From assembly GCA_030628225.1 (NCBI GenBank), contig DAOVRJ010000139.1, positions 1 through 6,685 on the forward strand: a stretch of 6,685 nucleotides of DNA, given 5' to 3'. Both the position numbers and the translations under genes were made by a program. This document shows positions 1 to 5,790 of this stretch, one piece after another (the first letter of the stretch is position 1; each line of letters starts with the position of its first letter). The notes beneath the pieces are model-generated. The model did not search any database. It saw only the letters and a list, made by a program, of their open reading frames with translations, and had not been told where the DNA came from. This DNA is from Candidatus Zixiibacteriota bacterium (GTDB taxonomy: Bacteria; SM23-81).

Positions 1-119
1 ATCAGAGTGTAAATTTCAAATTGATCTTGTACTAACTATTTGTTCATCTTAGATCTGGAGAGTTTGACCCTCATTTTGCATTTTTCACTTTTCATTTTTC
101 CTTTTGCAATGCGCCAATC
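1..119. other. AT-rich gap without a convincing gene
   Basis: No start codon with a ribosome site and no coding-like frame is visible on either strand. The sequence is AT-rich compared with the genes. Its only structure is the heptamer repeat at 72-106. It lies downstream of the terminator of the membrane-protein gene, so it is probably an intergenic tail running toward a gene outside the window. Confidence 0.5.
72..106. repeat. degenerate heptanucleotide tandem repeat, 5 units
   Basis: Five consecutive 7-nt units stay in strict register: CATTTTG, CATTTTT, CACTTTT, CATTTTT, CCTTTTG. The next seven bases (CAATGCG) are a decayed sixth unit. The unit differs in sequence from the repeats in the other gaps but has the same length as those near 5800-5920. 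It resembles the short tandemly repeated (STRR-type) heptamers known from some bacterial intergenic regions. Function unknown. Confidence 0.65.
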
Positions 120-272
120 TCAGAACGGCGGCACCGGCTCGCTATCGGTGGCTGCGCCGCCGATGCCGTTTTCCTTCACGTCAACCGGCCGCTCGCCTTC
201 CTCCCCCACGAATATAAAAAAAGCCGCGAGCACCAAACCCGCGGCTTTTCCTTTGCATATGCGAGAGCACAT
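120..272 (-). CDS. possible 50-residue small membrane ORF coupled to the upstream gene (doubtful)
   Basis: The ATG at 272-270 overlaps the TGA stop (274-272) of the membrane-protein gene as TGATG, a typical translational-coupling arrangement. The frame runs to TGA at 122-120. The product would start MCSRICKGKAAG, have one hydrophobic stretch (LVLAAFFIFV, about residues 13-22), then a polar tail (EEGERPVDVKENGIGG) ending EPVPPF. Residues 23-50 read like real protein and this DNA is GC-rich like the genes, unlike the AT-rich sequence that follows. Against it, the intrinsic terminator at 216-249 lies inside the frame, so most transcripts would end before the stop. The hydrophobic segment is partly encoded by the terminator stem and T-tract, which could create it by chance. 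It could also be the decayed end of a gene. I recognise no family. Confidence 0.25.
   Translation of the reverse strand: MCSRICKGKAAGLVLAAFFIFVGEEGERPVDVKENGIGGAATDSEPVPPF
216..249 (-). terminator. intrinsic terminator of the acidic-tail membrane protein gene
   Basis: A perfect 10-bp stem, AAAAGCCGCG (219-228) with CGCGGCTTTT (240-249), encloses an 11-nt loop. Read on the minus strand it is followed directly by seven T (222-216). It lies 23 bases past the stop codon of the membrane-protein gene. On the plus strand the right arm ends in only four T, so it may also work weakly in that direction. Confidence 0.85.
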
Positions 273-1516
273 CAGGATGTTTTCTCTTTATCCCCCTCGG
301 ATCCTTCCTCCTTGGGCTTCTCCTCCTCTGGCTCCTCTTTTTTCTCTTCCGCGGGAGGCGGCGCTTCCTCCTTCATCTCGGCGGCGGGAGGTTTTTCCTC
401 TTTCTCTTCCGGCACACTCTCCTCCTCAAACTCCTGTTCCTCATCCTCCCGCTCCAGGAGATTCTCGTCGTCTTTTCTCTTTCTCAAGATAAGGTAAATG
501 AGGGTCTGGCCGGCGGTCCAGGTGGACATGCCATACGAGACAACCAGCCCGAAGATAACGACCAAAAAGACACCCATGATGACCGCGGCCACCGACTCGG
601 CCCCGTGAAACTCCACATGTGGCGGCCTATAGCGGGATATCAGAGCCAGCTCACTACACCCCCATCCATTGGACCACAGGGACCAGATGCCCAATTTGGT
701 GGGCAGCCAGTCGATGGCTACCATGGCCATGTTGTGCAGCTTGGGTCCCATGGTCCACCCGCAGATCACATAAACCAATTTCAGTGCCCTATAGCTGAAA
801 ATGCCCAGGAAATACACGGCTGTGACGGTAATCCCTCCCAGGAGTCCGTTATAGATCACAAACCGCCAGGTCTGGCTCCAGATGCTGGAGAAAAATTGGA
901 TCATGGTCTCGAAGGAATCCTCCCGGGCGGTGGCCACGATGGCCGGACCCAGGATAATGCCCACACATAAGACAATGGCTAAAAAGACTAAAAAGAGGGC
1001 TACCCCGAAAATGGGGATGCTGAAGATGGCAAATCCCAGCTCTCCTATAAAGGGAATTTTGCCCAGCAGGCCGAGAATAATTCCGCATACAAGCAAAAAG
1101 ATGACCACGGCGATGACCATGAGCGGCGAGAAGATAACTGCCTTCCAGTTCTTGCGCATGAATCCCAGGGCCTCACGGGAGGTGTAGAAGTCATCCCCCT
1201 TCAATTGCTGATAGGTCACCTTCGCTGCAGCCGTGCTGTACATCAGCCAAATAATGATCCAGAAGATGATCCCGGCCAGATACAGCACCCAGCCATACCA
1301 GGTCAATCCGCCGGCAATTATCGTGGGATACAGACGATAGGTGGCCCAGTTGGCTCCAAAGCCGATGCCGCTGACCACGAGAGCGATGTACGTGAGAACG
1401 GCGTACCCGACATAGCCGATAAGCAGACCCATAAATTGGAGCCCGATCTTCTTACCGCTGAAACCTAAGCGGGCGGCCCGGAAAATATCCCGGAAATCAA
1501 AATAGAGCTTGACCAT
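272..1516 (-). CDS. polytopic membrane protein with acidic, proline-rich C-terminal tail
   Basis: About 414 residues. The ATG at 1516 is chosen over the in-frame GTG three bases upstream because the AAAGGGGG ribosome site leaves five bases before the ATG but only two before the GTG. Hydrophobic segments lie near residues 29-51, 76-97, 127-150, 166-196, 220-243 and 309-346, suggesting six or seven membrane spans. A conserved-looking stretch around 190-222 (GPAIVATAREDSFETMIQFF, then SQTWRF) resembles the 'E-x-x-D-x-F-x-x-I...PWR' region of uncharacterised multi-pass membrane proteins that I recall from planctomycetes and related phyla. That likeness is weak and from memory. From about residue 347 the chain becomes a roughly 70-residue disordered tail of Glu, Lys and Pro, presumably cytosolic after the RKRK stop-transfer cluster. 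The gene has its own promoter and terminator and is divergent from the symporter. Function unknown. Confidence 0.85.
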   Translation of the reverse strand: MVKLYFDFRDIFRAARLGFSGKKIGLQFMGLLIGYVGYAVLTYIALVVSGIGFGANWATYRLYPTIIAGGLTWYGWVLYLAGIIFWIIIWLMYSTAAAKVTYQQLKGDDFYTSREALGFMRKNWKAVIFSPLMVIAVVIFLLVCGIILGLLGKIPFIGELGFAIFSIPIFGVALFLVFLAIVLCVGIILGPAIVATAREDSFETMIQFFSSIWSQTWRFVIYNGLLGGITVTAVYFLGIFSYRALKLVYVICGWTMGPKLHNMAMVAIDWLPTKLGIWSLWSNGWGCSELALISRYRPPHVEFHGAESVAAVIMGVFLVVIFGLVVSYGMSTWTAGQTLIYLILRKRKDDENLLEREDEEQEFEEESVPEEKEEKPPAAEMKEEAPPPAEEKKEEPEEEKPKEEGSEGDKEKTS

Positions 1517-1578
1517 CACGACCCCCTTTCAGTAGTGTGCTGTGATATGAGCTTTTTTACTAAGTAGACTCGAAACCC

Positions 1579-1607
1579 ATTTTAATACATTTTAGGGTTG
1601 CTGTCAA
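1579..1607 (-). promoter_or_regulatory. sigma70 promoter of the membrane protein gene
   Basis: On the minus strand there is a perfect -35 TTGACA (1607-1602), a 17-bp spacer and a -10 TAAAAT (1584-1579). A start near 1572 would give a leader of about 55 bases ending in the strong AAAGGGGG ribosome site. The A/T-rich run upstream of the -35 could act as an UP element. Confidence 0.75.
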
Positions 1608-1633
1608 CAAAAAAATCTCAGATTGCTGTTAAT
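1598..1633. repeat. direct repeat covering the -35 of the membrane protein promoter
   Basis: TTGCTGTCAACAAAAA (from 1598) recurs 25 bp further on as TTGCTGTTAATAAAAA (from 1623), with 14 of 16 bases identical. The first copy contains the -35 hexamer of the minus-strand promoter. The second carries TTAACA at the same place. It could be a repressor or activator site pair, or a duplicated -35 region. Confidence 0.5.
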
Positions 1634-1636
1634 AAA

Positions 1637-1679
1637 AATTTTTTCGGCTTCCCCGGAAAGGATCGTGGCCGAAAAAATT
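1637..1679. promoter_or_regulatory. perfect 12-bp inverted repeat between divergent promoters (operator candidate)
   Basis: AATTTTTTCGGC (1637-1648) is exactly complementary to GCCGAAAAAATT (1668-1679), with a 19-nt spacer. The element ends two bases before the -35 of the symporter promoter and lies 29 bases upstream of the -35 of the opposite promoter. It is therefore not transcribed from either, which argues for a protein-binding site rather than an RNA hairpin. The spacer holds a smaller imperfect dyad, TTCCCCGGAA. The A-tracts may also serve as UP elements or DNA bends. Confidence 0.5.
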
Positions 1680-1681
1680 CG

Positions 1682-1709
1682 TTGACATTTGAGCATAAAA
1701 TCATATTAT
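1682..1709 (+). promoter_or_regulatory. sigma70 promoter of the sodium symporter gene
   Basis: A perfect -35 TTGACA (1682-1687) is followed by a 16-bp spacer and TATTAT (1704-1709) as -10. The start would be near 1716, giving a leader of about 60 bases. The spacing is one short of the optimum. The A/T block of the inverted repeat lies directly upstream. Confidence 0.7.
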
Positions 1710-1778
1710 CCTTTATCAGATCGATCATCCAACAACGGACAATAAGATCACACCAACCTCTTCGGGAAGGGAGTGCGC

Positions 1779-3410
1779 ATGGCCGAGGCGAGAGATCGAT
1801 GGCATAACAGAACAGGTTTTATCCTGGCTGCTGTCGGATCGGCAGTGGGGCTTGGAAATGTATGGCGATTTCCATATATCTGTTACAGAAACGGAGGTGG
1901 AGCCTTTCTCATCCCCTACTTCGTGGCTCTGTTGACCGCCGGGATCCCCCTTTTGATTCTGGAATTCGCCCTGGGTCACAAGATGCAGGCCGGCGCGCCG
2001 AAATCCTTCCAGCAGGTATCGGAAAAAACCGCCTGGCTGGGTTGGTGGGCCGTGTTCGTTGGTTTCTCCATCGTGGTCTATTACGCGGTGATCATGGCCT
2101 GGTGCTTCGGCTATCTGGTTTACTCCCTCAACCTGGCCTGGGGTACAAACGCAGAGTCCTTCTTCATGGATTCATTTCTGATGCGCTCCTCAGGTCCAGG
2201 CCTGCTGGGTTCCATTCGCTGGCCAGTGTTGGCGGGCCTGGCGGCAACCTGGCTCAGCATACTGTTGATCATCTCCAAGGGGGTCAAGAGCGTGGGCAAG
2301 GTGGTCCTGGTCACCGTCCCCCTGCCGATGCTGCTGCTGATCATCATGGTCATCAGAGGTGTCACATTGCCGGGTGCTGCCGAGGGTCTTCGCTACTATC
2401 TGACGCCCAACTTCGAGGTGCTCACCGACCCCTCGGTTTGGCTGGCCGCCTATGGCCAGATCTTCTTTACCCTGAGCATCGGGTTCGGAGTGATGATCGC
2501 CTATGCCAGCTATCTGCCCAAGAAAGCCGACATCGCCAACAACGCCTTTATCATCGGACTGGTCAATTGCGGCACCAGTTTCTTAGCCGGGTTCGCCGTG
2601 TTCGGCACCCTGGGTTATCTGGCCCAGACCATGGGAACCGGGGTGGACGATGTGGTCTCCGGAGGCCTGGAGCTGGCCTTCATCACCTACCCGACCATGA
2701 TCAGACTGTTGCCCTTTGGGGCATCGATCTTCGGTGTCATCTTCTTCTTGATGCTGCTCACCCTGGGCATCGACTCCGCCTTTTCCCTGGTGGAGGCGGC
2801 CGTGGCCGGAGGTATGGATCGTTGGAAGGTCTCCCGGAAAACGGTAAACCTGATCACCTGCAGTCTGGCCTTTTGTGGGGGGCTTATCTTCTGTACCCGG
2901 GCAGGACTGCACTGGCTGGACATCGTCGACCACTTCCTGAACAACTTCGGACTGGCTCTGGTGGGGCTGGCCGAGTGTTTGGTCATCGGTTACGTGTTCG
3001 GCACCAAGCGGATGCGGGAATACATCAACTCCGTCTCGGAGATCAAGATCGGGGTCTGGTGGGACTGGCTGGTGAAGCTGGTCACTCCGCTGATCCTGGC
3101 CATCACCGTGATCATGAGCATCGTGGAGAGGCTGCGGGTTCCCTATGGAAATTATCCTCAGTGGGCGCTGGTCATCGGAGGATGGGGCGTGGCCCTGTTG
3201 GTCCTGGCCCTGGCCCTGCTGGCCAACAGGAGGTGGTTGCCTCTGGCAATCCTGTTGAGCGTCGCCGCACTGATCGGCCTGGGCTACCTGACATCCGGCG
3301 CGGTGGCCATGGCCGTCTTCGGCTGTGTCGCTCTCTACGGCGGATTGCTCCTCTGTCTGCGCCGGGCCTTGAAGAAAAAGGCCGAGGTCGAAGAGGGATG
3401 GGGAGAATAG
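1779..3410 (+). CDS. neurotransmitter:sodium symporter (NSS/SNF) family transporter
   Basis: About 543 residues. It should couple inward sodium flow to uptake of an amino acid or amine across the inner membrane; the substrate cannot be read from sequence. ATG at 1779 is preferred over GTG at 1773 because the AAGGGAG ribosome site (1767-1773) overlaps the GTG and lies five bases before the ATG. TM1 carries the hallmark GSAVGLGNVWRFPY (residues 20-33), with N27 and R30 at the LeuT positions. GQIFFTLSIGFG (226-237) is the unwound TM6, and LLTLGIDSAF (326-335) is TM8. Sodium-site residues A22, N27, T231 and N263 match LeuT Na1. D332/S333 replace LeuT T354/S355, as in animal transporters. S267 occupies the position of LeuT E290, the chloride-site serine of DAT/SERT. 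The gate pair R30/D384 and the TM3 tyrosines 101-102 are present. Two extra hydrophobic stretches (about 486-504 and 508-528) follow the usual TM12. Divergent from the membrane protein gene; no clear terminator downstream. Confidence 0.95.
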   Translation: MAEARDRWHNRTGFILAAVGSAVGLGNVWRFPYICYRNGGGAFLIPYFVALLTAGIPLLILEFALGHKMQAGAPKSFQQVSEKTAWLGWWAVFVGFSIVVYYAVIMAWCFGYLVYSLNLAWGTNAESFFMDSFLMRSSGPGLLGSIRWPVLAGLAATWLSILLIISKGVKSVGKVVLVTVPLPMLLLIIMVIRGVTLPGAAEGLRYYLTPNFEVLTDPSVWLAAYGQIFFTLSIGFGVMIAYASYLPKKADIANNAFIIGLVNCGTSFLAGFAVFGTLGYLAQTMGTGVDDVVSGGLELAFITYPTMIRLLPFGASIFGVIFFLMLLTLGIDSAFSLVEAAVAGGMDRWKVSRKTVNLITCSLAFCGGLIFCTRAGLHWLDIVDHFLNNFGLALVGLAECLVIGYVFGTKRMREYINSVSEIKIGVWWDWLVKLVTPLILAITVIMSIVERLRVPYGNYPQWALVIGGWGVALLVLALALLANRRWLPLAILLSVAALIGLGYLTSGAVAMAVFGCVALYGGLLLCLRRALKKKAEVEEGWGE

Positions 3411-3444
3411 ATGAGAGTTCATGTTCGTTTAAAAAGATAGGACT

Positions 3445-3474
3445 CAAGGATCCAAGGATTCCAGGGTTCAAGGG
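3445..3474. repeat. degenerate 8-9-nt tandem repeat
   Basis: The units CAAGGATC, CAAGGATTC, CAGGGTT and CAAGGG follow one another directly. The word overlaps in content (GGATC) with the heptamers near 5791-5921. Only four imperfect units are present. Confidence 0.5.
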
Positions 3475-3506
3475 AAAAGCCCTCCCATCTCCTGAGAGGG
3501 CCTTCC
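3473..3506 (-). terminator. second, weaker hairpin downstream of the secreted protein gene
   Basis: GCCCTC (3479-3484) pairs with GAGGGC (3496-3501). The flanking GGAA/TTCC extend the stem past a small internal mismatch. On the minus strand the stem is followed by TTTT (3478-3475), so it may be a back-up terminator after the main one. On the plus strand no T-run follows. Confidence 0.4.
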
Positions 3507-3512
3507 AAAATT

Positions 3513-3540
3513 AAAAAAGGGGCGAACGCCGTTCGCCCCT
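3513..3540 (-). terminator. intrinsic terminator of the secreted protein gene
   Basis: A perfect 10-bp arm pair, AGGGGCGAAC (3518-3527) and GTTCGCCCCT (3531-3540), has a 3-nt loop that may open further. On the minus strand it is followed by TTTTTTAATTTT. It starts three bases after the stop codon of the secreted protein gene. Confidence 0.85.
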
Positions 3541-3543
3541 CCT

Positions 3544-5484
3544 CTATCTCACCAGCACCATCTTGATCGTCTTCCCAAACTCCCCCGCTCTCAGCCGGCA
3601 GAAGTACAAACCACTGGCCACCTCCCGACCTCTGGCATCTCGACCGTCCCAGAGGACTCCATACTCACCGGCTTTCTGATGAACATCCAGCAGAATCCGC
3701 AGCTCCTGTCCCAGGGTGTTGAAGATCTTCAGGGTGACGTGACCATCCTCGGGGATCTGATAGCGGATCTCGGTGCTGGCATTGAAGGGATTGGGGTAGT
3801 TCTGGTGGAGAGTGTAGGTCTTGGGCACAACCCCACTTGTCCGACACGGCTCTTCGATGGCAGTGCCGCCCACCGGGCCCACGTGAAAGTAGAAATTGGG
3901 CACATAGGGCGGGCCGGGGGGCACCAGATCCGCTGGCACCTTCAGATACTTCACCGGGTTCTCCGTCCAGGTTCCCTCCTGAGGGGAGGTCATGACCACC
4001 CCGCCAGCATCCTTGTCCTCCACGTAGATGATGTGCAGGGTGTCGTTGACCAGCAGAGTCTGCGAGGGATAATCTTCATCGAAACAATTGCCCGGTGTAC
4101 AATTCGGGCTGGGGGTGTTGGTCAGGTTGGTGCCCTCCGACCAGTTCAATCCCCCATCGGTGGACACCGAGCAGTAGATCTCCCCATTGGCCCAACCATG
4201 GCTGGGATTCTCACCACCGGACGTATCACCCTGGGCACATCTCACGTAGACACAGTAAAGACATCCTGTCTCCGGATCCAGGCCCAAAGAAGGCCGGTCC
4301 ACTGTACTCCGCCACGCCCCCGATCCTCGATATGCGTAAAACTCCGCATCCGGATCGCCCACATCGTACCAGCCGTCGGCCACTACGGTGAGGGTGTCGT
4401 GCTCCTCGCTCCAGTGCCAGATCATGGAGGCATCTCTGCTTGTGTTCACAATGAAAAAGCTGTCCGGCAGCACAGCCCTGCGGGCATCCTGCCAGAAGCC
4501 TCGGCTGGTGAAGGCCAGATGGGCATGATCATTCTGATCGTAGAGCAGGCTGACATCGCAGTAGGCTCTGAGTGTATCCCCATTGGCCCAGGTGGTATCG
4601 GGGTAATGGCAGGCATCCGCGAGGATAATATTAGTAATGTTTTGTTTGGCAGAAAAATCCCACGTGACCGCATCCTCCGACTCGACCAAATAGACATCGC
4701 TGGTCAGGGGTATAAACCACGACTGCCACCAGGGGGGATCCGGGGGAACATAAAACGATGTCTTCGTGTAGGCTATGCCGACCTTATGGGAGACAGGTGA
4801 GGCGGCTATGTCCGGAGAGATGGTCTGCAGGGTGTCAATCACTATCCATTCGCAAAAAAGACAACCCCTATCCTCAGATCGAGTATAGGCGATTCGTCCG
4901 CCCTCTAAGTGATCGTTATTCTCACAGGAAACGACATGGATGTAATTCTGATTGCATATTGTCAGCTTTGGCCAAATTACTTCGCCCCACGCAGGATTAT
5001 CGATGGATGTTATCTGTAGACCAAATCCGTCCCAAAAGTCATAAGCGAACGCCGTTTGCAAGAGATCACCTTCATTTTGTTGCTGGTGAAAGGCAAGGGC
5101 TACATTCCCATCAAGGATATTTGAACAAGTTGAATATCCAGCACGATAGGCCATGTCAACCTGAAAGCCAATATCCGGCCACAAGAAACCAGTAGAGGGT
5201 CGGCAGTAATTGTAATAGACATGGCGATTCAAGGCCTCAGCCTCGAGACCGTTCATCCAGCAGAAAGTCATATTCCCCAACTTGTCCATGTAGGCTGTTC
5301 TGCCGACAGTACAGACGTGCTGATAGTCGTACCAGGTGGTGCCCAGGAGGAAGGTCTGGCCCAGGGGGGCGCCGGTTGGCTCGATGGGCGACATGGAGGG
5401 GATTGTTCTGGCAAGAGCGTTGCTGAAGAGAACTACTAGCAGCACGAGAAGGGTAAATACCGAAATCCTCATCAGGGCTCTCAT
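3544..5484 (-). CDS. secreted Asp-box (sialidase/BNR-like) protein with T9SS type A sorting domain
   Basis: 646 residues. The start ATG lies seven bases after a strong AAGGGGG ribosome site. A signal peptide is clear: basic MRALMR, a hydrophobic core, and likely cleavage after ALA (residue 25). The middle (about 50-535) looks like a beta-rich, probably propeller fold. It has Asp-box-like motifs SEDAVTW (269-275) and STDGGLNW (441-448), and repeated 'HLAF'/'LHIIYVED' strands like those in BNR/sialidase-type domains. I see no convincing set of sialidase catalytic residues, so an enzyme activity is not claimed. Residues 557-646 are a textbook Por/T9SS type A sorting domain (QNYPNPFNASTEIRY, then LKIFNTLGQE, WDGRDARGREVASGLY, KMVLVR). 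The protein is therefore probably exported by Sec, then carried across the outer membrane by the type IX system and retained or released. It has about 18 cysteines, unusual for such a protein, including CLFC (208-211) and CLYC (408-411). Single-gene unit with its own promoter and terminator. Confidence 0.9.
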   Translation of the reverse strand: MRALMRISVFTLLVLLVVLFSNALARTIPSMSPIEPTGAPLGQTFLLGTTWYDYQHVCTVGRTAYMDKLGNMTFCWMNGLEAEALNRHVYYNYCRPSTGFLWPDIGFQVDMAYRAGYSTCSNILDGNVALAFHQQQNEGDLLQTAFAYDFWDGFGLQITSIDNPAWGEVIWPKLTICNQNYIHVVSCENNDHLEGGRIAYTRSEDRGCLFCEWIVIDTLQTISPDIAASPVSHKVGIAYTKTSFYVPPDPPWWQSWFIPLTSDVYLVESEDAVTWDFSAKQNITNIILADACHYPDTTWANGDTLRAYCDVSLLYDQNDHAHLAFTSRGFWQDARRAVLPDSFFIVNTSRDASMIWHWSEEHDTLTVVADGWYDVGDPDAEFYAYRGSGAWRSTVDRPSLGLDPETGCLYCVYVRCAQGDTSGGENPSHGWANGEIYCSVSTDGGLNWSEGTNLTNTPSPNCTPGNCFDEDYPSQTLLVNDTLHIIYVEDKDAGGVVMTSPQEGTWTENPVKYLKVPADLVPPGPPYVPNFYFHVGPVGGTAIEEPCRTSGVVPKTYTLHQNYPNPFNASTEIRYQIPEDGHVTLKIFNTLGQELRILLDVHQKAGEYGVLWDGRDARGREVASGLYFCRLRAGEFGKTIKMVLVR

Positions 5485-5516
5485 TTTCTAACCCCCTTGA
5501 AGCGAGATTGAGGATT

Positions 5517-5534
5517 ATTCCGACATAGCGGAAT
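5517..5534 (-). promoter_or_regulatory. small hairpin in the leader of the secreted protein gene
   Basis: ATTCCG (5517-5522) and CGGAAT (5529-5534) are perfect 6-bp arms around a 6-nt loop. The dyad lies inside the predicted roughly 65-base leader, about 30 bases upstream of the start codon. It could stabilise the message or be a DNA-binding site. It is short enough to be chance. Confidence 0.3.
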
Positions 5535-5555
5535 GAATTTCTACATTGCATTTTC

Positions 5556-5584
5556 ATCTTACCGCAATATTGCCATCTTGTCAA
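5556..5584 (-). promoter_or_regulatory. sigma70 promoter of the secreted protein gene
   Basis: On the minus strand a perfect -35 TTGACA (5584-5579), a 17-bp spacer and -10 TAAGAT (5561-5556) lie about 70 bases before the start codon. The spacer contains the perfect 10-bp palindrome GCAATATTGC (5564-5573), a possible operator position. Confidence 0.75.
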
Positions 5585-5638
5585 GGGATTTTTTCGATGA
5601 GAGGCGGCTGTCGGTTTGCCGCGGTGCTGCCGCGCTTC

Positions 5639-5668
5639 GCAATGGCCTTTTGTATAAAAGGCCATTGC
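5639..5668. repeat. perfect 13-bp palindromic hairpin
   Basis: GCAATGGCCTTTT (5639-5651) and AAAAGGCCATTGC (5656-5668) form a perfect 13-bp stem with a GTAT loop. On the plus strand seven T (5678-5684) follow only ten bases later, too far for a classical terminator. It lies about 55 bases upstream of the -35 of the secreted protein promoter. Confidence 0.55.
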
Positions 5669-5703
5669 TTGTTCAAGTTTTTTTCGAACAACGAGATTGA
5701 ACG

Positions 5704-5736
5704 AAAAAAAAGGTTCCCAAACTGAGTTTGGGAACC
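5704..5736 (-). terminator. terminator-like palindrome (dispersed-repeat type)
   Basis: GGTTCCCAAAC (5712-5722) and GTTTGGGAACC (5726-5736) form a perfect 11-bp stem with a TGA loop. On the minus strand eight T follow directly (5711-5704). It would stop transcripts coming from the DUF5683-like gene, although that gene ends about 340 bases upstream. The sequence also resembles a palindrome, 'GTTCCCAA(N)TTGGGAAC', that I recall as scattered through many bacterial genomes. It may be such a repeat that also works as a terminator and insulates the next promoter. Confidence 0.7.
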
Positions 5737-5750
5737 AGTGGGAAAAGCCT

Positions 5751-5777
5751 CTGGATTCCCGCTTGCGCGGGAATGAC
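5751..5777. repeat. 'FPRKRESR'-type dispersed palindromic repeat
   Basis: ATTCCCGC (5755-5762) and GCGGGAAT (5767-5774) make an 8-bp stem with a TTGC loop, flanked by CTGG and GAC. This is the widespread GTCATTCCCGCGCAAGCGGG-type element, often mis-annotated as a peptide 'FPRKRESR' when read on one strand. Here it sits 15 bases after the terminator palindrome. One copy is seen in the window. Confidence 0.75.
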
Positions 5778-5790
5778 ATAAAAAAAGACG

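Larger units (their letters stand above)
3411..3543. other. convergent gap between symporter and secreted protein genes
   Basis: There is no gene here. The gap holds a degenerate 8-9-nt repeat (3445-3474), a hairpin (3473-3506) and a strong minus-strand terminator (3513-3540). Neither hairpin is followed by a T-run on the plus strand, so the symporter has no obvious intrinsic terminator. Its transcript may end at these stems inefficiently, by Rho, or run antisense into the next gene. Confidence 0.6.

Noticed and set aside
1637-1679. Intrinsic terminator or attenuator formed by the inverted repeat
   Set aside because: It lies upstream of both -35 boxes, so neither predicted transcript includes it, and its 19-nt loop is long for a terminator.
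2583-3422. Minus-strand open frame antisense to the symporter
   Set aside because: Composition is dominated by Gln, Asp, His and Gly, as expected from the complement of hydrophobic codons. There is no start signal.
1862-3514. Long open frame on the plus strand overlapping the symporter in another frame
   Set aside because: It is rich in Arg/Gly/His with no recognisable domain, whereas the overlapping frame is an unmistakable NSS transporter. It is a shadow caused by GC-rich codon use.
3679-4800. Long plus-strand open frame antisense to the secreted protein gene
   Set aside because: No ribosome site or family features. The opposite strand encodes a signal peptide, Asp-box motifs and a T9SS domain with matching promoter and terminator.
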